The position numbers and the translations under genes are program-made. From Butyricicoccus_A sp945486175 (GTDB lineage Bacteria > Bacillota > Clostridia > Oscillospirales > Butyricicoccaceae), in NCBI GenBank assembly GCA_945829445.1, contig CALZUY010000086.1, forward strand, positions 1-9,438: DNA of 9,438 nucleotides, read 5' to 3'. The notes beneath the pieces were generated by a model, which ran no database searches, was not told the DNA's origin, and worked only from the letters and a program-made list of their open reading frames with translations. This document shows, piece after piece, positions 1-5,694 of the stretch. The stretch's first letter is position 1. Every line of letters starts with the position of its first letter.

Positions 1-119
1 GTAGTCTCGAATGCTTTTGCTTTTTCGAGTGTCTACTCTAAGGGGACTATATCAATATGGGGGAGGAGAGGTTTTTCTGAAATCCGGGATGCTGTGTGGC
101 TGGAATTGACATTTTACTC
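1..119. other. Upstream non-coding stretch with a weak hairpin
   Basis: I see no supportable gene here. A possible stem (CTCGAA at 6-11 pairing with TTCGAG at 24-29, T-rich loop) could be the tail of a terminator belonging to a gene outside the window. The outer GTAG (1-4) and CTAC (33-36) could extend it with mismatches. The rest is unremarkable spacer before the promoter at 120. Confidence 0.3.
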
Positions 120-148
120 TTGACAGCTAGTGAATACTAGCCTATACT
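120..148 (+). promoter_or_regulatory. Sigma-A-type promoter of the radical SAM/TetR/flavodoxin operon
   Basis: The -35 box TTGACA (120-125) is followed by exactly 17 bp and the -10 box TATACT (143-148), one base away from consensus. The predicted start is near 155, leaving a leader of about 43 nt before the ATG at 198. The spacer is filled by an inverted repeat and the -10 lies inside a smaller palindrome (TATACTGTATA, 143-153). The promoter therefore looks intrinsically strong but repressible. A second TTGACA-like match at 106-111 has no matching -10. Confidence 0.85.
126..141. promoter_or_regulatory. Operator 1, probable TetR-regulator binding site
   Basis: GCTAGTGAATACTAGC is a perfect inverted repeat with 6-bp arms (126-131 and 136-141) around GAAT. 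It occupies almost the whole -35/-10 spacer, where a bound repressor would exclude RNA polymerase. TetR-family regulators typically bind short palindromes of this size in their own promoters, and a TetR gene is the second cistron of this operon. Assignment to that protein is an inference from position. Confidence 0.75.
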
Positions 149-157
149 GTATATAAA

Positions 158-173
158 GCTAGCGTTCACTAGC
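158..173. promoter_or_regulatory. Operator 2, second copy of the TetR site
   Basis: GCTAGCGTTCACTAGC has 5-bp inverted arms. Read on the other strand it is GCTAGTGAACGCTAGC, which matches operator 1 at 14 of 16 positions. The two centres are 32 bp apart, about three helical turns, so two dimers could bind the same face of the DNA. This copy lies just downstream of the predicted transcription start. Confidence 0.72.
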
Positions 174-197
174 CTGCGGGCAGAATGGAGGGAGCAT

Positions 198-1322
198 ATG
201 AAATCATTTGATCTGGAAGGATATTTGAGCAGCGGTGTGGAACAGGTAATCGCCGGGATTATGAAAGCGACAGCGAAAAATCCAAAGGAAAGCCTGTTCT
301 TGATGCAATATCTGCTTGACAGCAGGAAGGCGCGCCGCATTCGCAAAGCCTGTGCAGATGCCGGAGAACATATTCCGCCGTTCCTGATTGCCAGCATTAC
401 CACGCAGTGCAATCTGCACTGCCAGGGATGCTATGCACGGGCGAATCACAGCTGTCAGGACGGAATCGACGGAAAGCATCCGATGCTCACCGGTGAGGCA
501 TGGGGCAGAATCTTCGATCAGGCGGCAGAGCTTGGCATTGGATTTATCCTGTTGGCTGGCGGGGAGCCGTTCCTGCGGACAGATGTACTGAAGCAGGCGG
601 CGCTACATAAAAACATCCTGTTTCCGGTTTTCACAAACGGAACCATGCTCACGGATGCTGCACTCGACCTGCTGGGCCGCAGCAGAAATCTCATCCCGGT
701 ACTCAGCATAGAAGGAAATGAACAGACGACCGATCTGCGGCGCGGGAACGGCATTTACCAGACGCTTGTCCGCAGCATGCAGCGCTTAAATAAAAAGGGA
801 ATTGTCTTTGCCGCGTCTGTCACAGTCACGAAAGAAAATCTGGCAGAAACACTGTCAGAGGATTTTGTCACAGCACTGGCAGAGCAGGGCTGCAAGGGCA
901 TTGTGTATGTGGAATATGTGCCGGTCGATGCGGCGGCAAAGGCGCAGGCACTGGACGACACAGCGAGAGCTGACATGATGAACCGGCTGAATGCCCTGCG
1001 GGAATGCCGGAAGGATATGGTTCTGCTTGCCTTTCCGGGAGATGAACGGAGTTCAGGCGGATGCCTCGCGGCAGGCAGAGGATTTTTCCATATCAATGCA
1101 TTTGGCGGTGCGGAGCCCTGTCCGTTTTCGCCGTATTCCGATGTGAATGTGACAGAGGTCGGTCTGCGCAAAGCGTTGCAATCCCCGTTGTTTGTCCGGC
1201 TGAGGGAAAACGGAAATCTGGAAGCCGAGCACATCGGCGGCTGTGTCCTGTTTGAACAGGAGGAAGAAGTCAGGAAATTGCTGGAGGAGCCGGATGACGA
1301 CCAAGGAACGAATTGTAGATGA
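198..1322 (+). CDS. Radical SAM protein, SPASM-like C-terminus, substrate unknown
   Basis: This 374-aa protein has a short helical N-terminal extension (about 1-60), then a radical SAM core. The core carries the CxxxCxxC iron-sulfur motif in CNLHCQGC (Cys71, Cys75, Cys78) and the SAM-contacting GGEP at 121-124. Such proteins bind a [4Fe-4S] cluster and cleave S-adenosylmethionine to start radical chemistry. The C-terminal part has further cysteines in a conserved-looking arrangement: GGC near 289, PCPF at 307-310 and GGC near 349. This resembles a reduced SPASM region and could hold an auxiliary cluster. The start is supported by GGAGGGAG at 187-194. It is the first gene of an operon, overlapping the TetR gene by 29 bp. 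A flavodoxin-domain protein two genes on could supply electrons (inference). No precursor peptide gene is visible nearby, so I do not call it a RiPP maturase. Confidence 0.9.
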   Translation: MKSFDLEGYLSSGVEQVIAGIMKATAKNPKESLFLMQYLLDSRKARRIRKACADAGEHIPPFLIASITTQCNLHCQGCYARANHSCQDGIDGKHPMLTGEAWGRIFDQAAELGIGFILLAGGEPFLRTDVLKQAALHKNILFPVFTNGTMLTDAALDLLGRSRNLIPVLSIEGNEQTTDLRRGNGIYQTLVRSMQRLNKKGIVFAASVTVTKENLAETLSEDFVTALAEQGCKGIVYVEYVPVDAAAKAQALDDTARADMMNRLNALRECRKDMVLLAFPGDERSSGGCLAAGRGFFHINAFGGAEPCPFSPYSDVNVTEVGLRKALQSPLFVRLRENGNLEAEHIGGCVLFEQEEEVRKLLEEPDDDQGTNCR

Positions 1323-1926
1323 AGCACTGACGCTGTTTTCCAGACAGGGATACAAAGGAACCAGTGTGAAAAATATTGCCGACGCAGTTGGAATCAAGGA
1401 CAGCTCGATCTATAAGCATTTCAAAAGCAAGCGGGAGATTATTGACGCGATTGTCGATCAGATGCGGGCACGTATGGATCAGATGTCTGTGGATGCGGGC
1501 TTGCCGCAGGAGGCCAATGAAACAGCTGCTGCCATATACGGCAGAATGACAGTGGAGGATCTCCAGCAGATGAGCCGGAAGGTATTCCTGTTTTATCTGA
1601 CGGATGATTTCATTTCCCGGTTCTGGCGGCTGGCGATGATAGAACAGTATCAGAATGAGGAAATCTATGAAATTTATCGCAGTATCTTCTTTGACCAGAG
1701 CATTGTTTACCAGACCGGGTTATTTGCTGAAATGATTCGTCAGGGGATTTTCCGGCAAGCAGACCCGCGTGTGCTCGCAATGAATTTTTACGCGCCGATT
1801 TATTTTCTGCTGAGCAAATACAACGGCAGAACCGACAACGTGGAAGAAGCCCTGCAAACCTTGGACATGCAGGTAGCGGAATTTTGCCGCATCTATACGG
1901 TACAGGAAAGGAACAGTCACATATGA
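1294..1926 (+). CDS. TetR/AcrR-family transcriptional regulator
   Basis: This 210-aa protein has the usual TetR length. The N-terminal DNA-binding domain is clear: TKERIVDEALTLFSRQGY (3-20), then the helix-turn-helix TSVKNIADAVGIKDSSIYKH (23-42) and the FKSKREII segment that follows it in this family. The C-terminal ligand and dimer domain (about 55-210) is divergent, so the effector cannot be predicted. The start at 1294 is preferred because GGAGGAG lies at 1283-1289 and the protein then begins directly at the TetR domain; an in-frame ATG at 1243 would add 17 unrelated residues. It overlaps the radical SAM gene by 29 bp and the flavodoxin gene by 4 bp, which implies translational coupling. 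The paired operators in the operon promoter suggest it represses its own operon. Confidence 0.93.
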   Translation: MTTKERIVDEALTLFSRQGYKGTSVKNIADAVGIKDSSIYKHFKSKREIIDAIVDQMRARMDQMSVDAGLPQEANETAAAIYGRMTVEDLQQMSRKVFLFYLTDDFISRFWRLAMIEQYQNEEIYEIYRSIFFDQSIVYQTGLFAEMIRQGIFRQADPRVLAMNFYAPIYFLLSKYNGRTDNVEEALQTLDMQVAEFCRIYTVQERNSHI

Positions 1927-2438
1927 TTACAGCCATTGTTTATACTTCAAATTCGGGATATACCGCTCAATATGCAGAACTCCTGCATGAGAAAACAAAT
2001 CTTCCGGTCTATTCGCTGGATCAGGCAAAAGCTGCGCTGCCGGAGCAGTCCGAAATCATTTATCTGGGCTGGATTATGGCGAGCAATATGCAGGGCTATC
2101 AGAAAGCAGCAAAACGATACCGCATTGCCTGTGCATGCGGCGTGTGCATGGGAGCTTCCGGCTCCCAGCTGAAAGAAGTGCGAAGCGCGACAAAAATAGA
2201 TGCATCCATTCCGCTGTTTACTCTGCAGGGCGGCTTTGACATGAACAAGCTGCACGGCATGTACAAGCTCATGATGCAGGTCATGGCAAAGACAGCCGGA
2301 AAGGGTCTGGCAGAGAAAACTGACCGGACGCCGGATGAGGATGTCATGCTGGATATGATGCTGCATGGCGGAAACTATGTCAGTGAGGAAAATCTCCGGC
2401 CGGTGCTGGATTGGTACACCGGACAGCAAAAAATCTGA
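1923..2438 (+). CDS. Flavodoxin-domain protein
   Basis: This 171-aa protein starts MITAIVYTSNSGYTAQYA. That is a beta strand followed by a T-S-x-S-G-x-T loop like the FMN-phosphate loop of flavodoxins, then a helix. EIIYLGWIMA (44-53) looks like the third strand, with a Trp where flavodoxins often place an aromatic residue near the flavin. A CACGVC cluster (Cys70, Cys72, Cys75) is unusual for a plain flavodoxin. The tail from about 110 is Met-rich and helical and is not part of the minimal fold. Its start shares the ATGA with the end of the TetR gene, with AGGAAAGGAA upstream at about 1903-1912; an in-frame ATG at 1884 is less likely. Co-transcription suggests it donates electrons to the radical SAM enzyme or acts in the same pathway (inference). 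Confidence 0.82.
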   Translation: MITAIVYTSNSGYTAQYAELLHEKTNLPVYSLDQAKAALPEQSEIIYLGWIMASNMQGYQKAAKRYRIACACGVCMGASGSQLKEVRSATKIDASIPLFTLQGGFDMNKLHGMYKLMMQVMAKTAGKGLAEKTDRTPDEDVMLDMMLHGGNYVSEENLRPVLDWYTGQQKI

Positions 2439-2448
2439 AGCATAAAAA

Positions 2449-2489
2449 CAGCAAGCCCGTTTCTGCTTTTCAGGCAGGCGGGCTTGCTG
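2449..2489. terminator. Shared hairpin terminator between converging operons
   Basis: An 11-bp perfect stem (2449-2459 with 2479-2489, CAGCAAGCCCG) encloses a 19-nt loop that can pair a little further (CTGC/GCAG). Read on the - strand it is followed by TTTTT, a good Rho-independent terminator for the lactate operon. On the + strand the tail is only CTATTTTAC, weaker but plausible for the flavodoxin operon, whose last stop is 11 bp upstream. It is best described as bidirectional and stronger leftward. Confidence 0.85.
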
Positions 2490-2513
2490 CTATTTTACGG
2501 ATTTCATGCGAAA

Positions 2514-2540
2514 GCCGGTTCGATTGACATCGAAACCGGC
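2514..2540. other. Second intergenic hairpin near the end of the lactate operon
   Basis: GCCGGTTCGAT (2514-2524) pairs with ATCGAAACCGGC (2529-2540) with one bulged base and a 4-nt TGAC loop. No U-tract follows on either strand, so it is not a classic terminator. On the - strand it lies 65 nt after the bcd stop and 25 nt before the terminator, so it could protect the 3' end of the mRNA. The rest of 2541-2604 shows nothing definable. Confidence 0.55.
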
Positions 2541-2604
2541 CCGCAGTGTGTGTGATAATAAGTAGAAGGGGGTATACAGGCTTGTTATCGTATATACAGC
2601 TCGA

Positions 2605-3750
2605 TCACTTGACGCCCATCCAACCGGAGATGACCATCATCTGAACTTCGCTGGTGCCTTCATAGATTTCCGTAATCTTTGCGTCACGCATCATGCGCTC
2701 AATCGGATAATCCTTGGTGTAGCCGTAGCCGCCGAACAGCTGCAGGCAGCGACGGGTAACATCACTCGCATTGTTGGCAGCAACCAGCTTCGCCATAGCA
2801 GCCAGATGCGTATACTTTTCATGGTTGTCCTTTGCGCAGGCTGCCTGATAAACCAGCAGCTTGGCAGCTTCGGTGTTTGCCTGCATTTTAGCCAGCTCGA
2901 ACTGCGTGTTCTGGAACTGGGAAATGCGGCGGCCAAACTGCGTGCGCTCCTGAACATACTTGACAGTTTCCTCGATTGCGCCCTCTGCGATGCCGAGTGC
3001 CTGTGCAGCGATACCGATACGGCCGCCGTCCAGCGTCATCATCGCATACTTGAAGCCCTTGCCGATTTCACCGACCAGGTTTTCCTTCGGAACGATGCAG
3101 TCCTCGAAGATCAGCTCACAGGTAGAGGAAGCGCGGATGCCCATTTTGTTTTCATGCTTGCCGATGGAGAAGCCCGGCATGCCCTTTTCCACGATGAATG
3201 CGGAAATGCCCTTGTTGCCCAGAGACTTGTCCGTCATGGCGAGGATGAAGAAGATGTCAGCAGCACCTGCGTTGGTGATGAAGATTTTGGAGCCGTTCAG
3301 GACCCAGTGGTCGTCATCAACCAGAACAGCGGTGGTCTTCTGCTGCGAGGAATCGGTGCCCGCGGACGGCTCGGTCAGGCCGAAAGCGCCCAGCTTTTCA
3401 CCGGTTGCCAGCGGAACAAGATATTTCTGCTTCTGCTCCTCCGTACCGAACATGTAGATCGGCGTTGCGCACAGAGAGGTGTGTGCGGATACAATAACAC
3501 CGGTGGATGCGCAGACCTTGCTGAGCTCTTCGATACACTGGACATAGCTCAGCGTATCCATGCCGGCTCCGCCGTACTCTTCCGGGAACGGGATGCCCAG
3601 AAGACCCATTTCAGCCATTTTCTTTACATTTTCCATCGGGAAACGCTCGGTTTCATCGATTTCAGCCGCGATCGGCTTAACTTCATTCTGTGCAAATTCG
3701 CGATACAGGTCAATCAGTTCCTGATGCTCTTCATCAATTCGAAAATCCAT
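2605..3750 (-). CDS. bcd: Butyryl-CoA dehydrogenase (short-chain acyl-CoA dehydrogenase)
   Basis: This 381-aa FAD enzyme has the standard acyl-CoA dehydrogenase length and layout: helical N-domain (1-120), beta domain opening with LGAFGLTEPSAGTDSS (120-135), and a helical C-domain. Other family motifs are RTQFGRRISQFQ (269-280), GGYGYTKDYPIERMMRD (340-356) and YEGTSE, which places the catalytic base at Glu364. The N-terminal stretch EVKPIAAEIDETERFPMENV is very like clostridial butyryl-CoA dehydrogenases. In anaerobes these reduce crotonyl-CoA to butyryl-CoA with electrons from EtfAB. The start at 3750 is backed by GTGAGG shortly upstream. It is the last gene of the lactate operon, 90 bp after etfA with a hairpin between. 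The usual crt, hbd and thl neighbours are absent, so this may be an extra, lactate-dedicated copy. Exact acyl chain length is not proven by sequence. Confidence 0.93.
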   Translation of the reverse strand: MDFRIDEEHQELIDLYREFAQNEVKPIAAEIDETERFPMENVKKMAEMGLLGIPFPEEYGGAGMDTLSYVQCIEELSKVCASTGVIVSAHTSLCATPIYMFGTEEQKQKYLVPLATGEKLGAFGLTEPSAGTDSSQQKTTAVLVDDDHWVLNGSKIFITNAGAADIFFILAMTDKSLGNKGISAFIVEKGMPGFSIGKHENKMGIRASSTCELIFEDCIVPKENLVGEIGKGFKYAMMTLDGGRIGIAAQALGIAEGAIEETVKYVQERTQFGRRISQFQNTQFELAKMQANTEAAKLLVYQAACAKDNHEKYTHLAAMAKLVAANNASDVTRRCLQLFGGYGYTKDYPIERMMRDAKITEIYEGTSEVQMMVISGWMGVK

Positions 3751-3790
3751 AGATATACCTCACTTTTTACTGTCGTTAATTAGGAAAGAT

Positions 3791-3821
3791 GGGGGAGAAA
3801 CCGGTGGGCAATTTCTCCCCC
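3791..3821. other. Intercistronic GC-rich hairpin between etfA and bcd
   Basis: GGGGGAGAAA (3791-3800) pairs perfectly over 10 bp with TTTCTCCCCC (3812-3821) around an 11-nt loop. On the - strand it begins 19 nt after the etfA stop and is followed by ATCTTTCCTAATTA, which is not a proper U-tract. It could be a leaky terminator, an RNase stop or a stabilising stem that sets the amount of bcd message relative to etfBA. Confidence 0.65.
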
Positions 3822-3840
3822 TATGGGATGGAAGAAGAAT

Positions 3841-4842
3841 TTATGCCTTGATCTTCTTGTATGCTTCGATAAAGGCCGGGATGACATCGAACAGATTGCC
3901 GACAATGCCGTAATCTGCTACTTCAAAGATCGGTGCCTCCTCGTCCTTGTTGATTGCAATGATGGTATCGGAACCGCTCATGCCGGCAACGTGCTGAATT
4001 GCACCGGAAATGCCGCAGGCGATGTATACCTTCGGAGCAACGGTCTTGCCGGACTGGCCGACCTGATGTGCATGCGGCATCCAGCCTGCATCGACAACAG
4101 CACGGGAACAGCCAACGGTTGCGCCGAGAAGATCAGCCAGCTCACGGATGGTGGCAAAGCCTTCTGCACTGCCGACACCGCGGCCGCCGGATACGATAAT
4201 GTCAGCCTCTTCCAGATTGACTGCTTCGGCAACTTCCTTGACACGCTCGACCAGCTTGGTGCGGATGGCATCTGCGGCAACATGGATGTCCTCGCGGATG
4301 ATTTCACCGGTCTTATCTGCCTGATAGGGAGCCTTCTTGAAGACTGCCGGACGGACGGTACCCATCTGCGGACGGCATTCCGGGCACTCGATGGTAGCCA
4401 TGAGGTTGCCGCCGAATGTCGGACGGGTCCATGCAATGCAGCCGGTCTCTTCGTCGATATCCAGTGCGGTGCAGTCAGCAGTCAGGCCGGTTTTCAGACG
4501 GCAGGATACACGCGGACCCATGTCACGGCCGTTGTTGGTTGCGCCAATGATGACGGTTTCCGGCTTGTGCTTCTGGATCAGCTCGAACAGTGCCGTTGCA
4601 AAAGCATCGGTGGAATAATATTCGTACTCGTCGCCTTCTACCAGGATTGCGCTGTCGGCGCCATAGCAGATGGCATCCTTTGCCACGTGCTCGACATCCT
4701 TGCCGATGACGACAGCAACCAGCTTGCAGCCCTTTTTATCAGCCAGTTCTCTGGCCGGGTTGAGCAGCTCGAAGCCAACATTCTTGGCCTTGCCGCATTC
4801 TGTTTCAACGAACACCCAAATGTTCTGATATGCTTCACTCAT
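3841..4842 (-). CDS. etfA: Electron transfer flavoprotein subunit alpha
   Basis: This 333-aa subunit of the ETF heterodimer carries the FAD that passes electrons between a dehydrogenase and its partners. The N-terminal ETF domain (about 5-190) includes IGATNNGRDMGPRVSCRL (99-116). The FAD-binding C-domain includes SGGRGVGSAEGF (218-229), SRAVVDAGW (246-254) and HQVGQSGKTVAPKVYIACG (259-277). It starts directly with the ETF fold; there is no N-terminal ferredoxin-like extension of the kind described in Acetobacterium woodii LctC, so it is closer in layout to butyryl-CoA dehydrogenase ETFs. GAGAGG precedes the ATG at 4842 and only 16 bp separate it from etfB. It acts with EtfB in the cytoplasm, serving the upstream lactate dehydrogenase, the downstream butyryl-CoA dehydrogenase, or both. 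Confidence 0.96.
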   Translation of the reverse strand: MSEAYQNIWVFVETECGKAKNVGFELLNPARELADKKGCKLVAVVIGKDVEHVAKDAICYGADSAILVEGDEYEYYSTDAFATALFELIQKHKPETVIIGATNNGRDMGPRVSCRLKTGLTADCTALDIDEETGCIAWTRPTFGGNLMATIECPECRPQMGTVRPAVFKKAPYQADKTGEIIREDIHVAADAIRTKLVERVKEVAEAVNLEEADIIVSGGRGVGSAEGFATIRELADLLGATVGCSRAVVDAGWMPHAHQVGQSGKTVAPKVYIACGISGAIQHVAGMSGSDTIIAINKDEEAPIFEVADYGIVGNLFDVIPAFIEAYKKIKA

Positions 4843-4858
4843 AATGGTTACCTCTCAA

Positions 4859-5659
4859 TCACAGGATCTTCGCATCAGTCAGCAGGGTTGCCAACTGTGC
4901 CGCAGCTTCGTCAGCCGGCAGACCGGCAATCTTCATGCCGTTCTTTTCGCGGCTCGGCGTATATGTGCTCTTGACCTTGGTGGGGGAGCCCTTCAGACCG
5001 CAGCGGGCAACATCAATCTTGAGGTCTTCCGCGGTCAGCACCGGAATCGGCTTTTTCTTTGCAGCCATCTTGCTGCGGATGGTCGGGTAACGCGGTTCTG
5101 TCGGGAGCTTGACAACTGTGACAACAGCCGGAAGGGAAGTGGTCATCAGGTCATAGCCCTCATCGCATTCACGCTTGACCTGGATTGCACCGTCTTCGAC
5201 GGTCAGATCCATCGCATAGGTGATCTGCGGCAGACCCAGATGCTCTGCCAGCTCAGGGCCAACCTGTGCTGTATCACCGTCGACAGCCTGCTTGCCGCAG
5301 AGAATCAGATCGAACGGTGCGCCTTCCTTTTCTTCCACTGCCTTGACGGCATGGGAGAGGATAAAGCTGGTGGCGAGGGTATCCGAACCGCCGAACTCCC
5401 TGCCGCTGACAAGATAGGCAGCATCTGCGCCGACAGACAGGCAGGTTTTGAGTGCATCAGCCGCCTGCTCCGGGCCCATGGATACAACGACAACCTTGCC
5501 GCCGACTGCTTCCTTGATCCGGACGCCGGCTTCCAGCGCATAGGTATCAAACGGGTTTACGATGCTCGGTACGCCAGCGCGGACCAGAGTATGAGTTTCC
5601 GGATCAATCTTAATTTCGTTGGTATCCGGTACCTGCTTTACACAGACTAAGATATTCAT
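4859..5659 (-). CDS. etfB: Electron transfer flavoprotein subunit beta
   Basis: This 266-aa subunit begins MNILVCVKQVPDT, typical for EtfB. It has NPFDTYALEAG (35-45), the nucleotide-binding CGKQAVDGDTAQVGPELAE (121-139) and the family signature around PTEPRYPTIRSKMAAKKKP (186-204). The segment GREFGGSDTLATS (86-98) resembles EtfB of electron-bifurcating anaerobic ETFs, whose beta subunit binds a second FAD and NAD(H). That suggests, but does not prove, bifurcating or confurcating ability. A strong AGGAGG lies upstream of the ATG at 5659, and the gene is 35 bp after the lactate dehydrogenase stop. The order LDH, etfB, etfA places the ETF directly after its likely electron donor. Confidence 0.96.
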   Translation of the reverse strand: MNILVCVKQVPDTNEIKIDPETHTLVRAGVPSIVNPFDTYALEAGVRIKEAVGGKVVVVSMGPEQAADALKTCLSVGADAAYLVSGREFGGSDTLATSFILSHAVKAVEEKEGAPFDLILCGKQAVDGDTAQVGPELAEHLGLPQITYAMDLTVEDGAIQVKRECDEGYDLMTTSLPAVVTVVKLPTEPRYPTIRSKMAAKKKPIPVLTAEDLKIDVARCGLKGSPTKVKSTYTPSREKNGMKIAGLPADEAAAQLATLLTDAKIL

Positions 5660-5694
5660 AGGACAGCCTCCTGTTTGTTCATTTAAAATTCTGC

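Noticed and set aside
6..29. Hairpin at the left edge as a riboswitch or attachment site
   Set aside because: Only a 6-bp stem is visible, with no conserved riboswitch core and no matching copy elsewhere in the window.
1243..1293. An earlier start for the TetR regulator
   Set aside because: The extra residues do not belong to the TetR fold, and the ATG at 1294 has GGAGGAG at the right distance.
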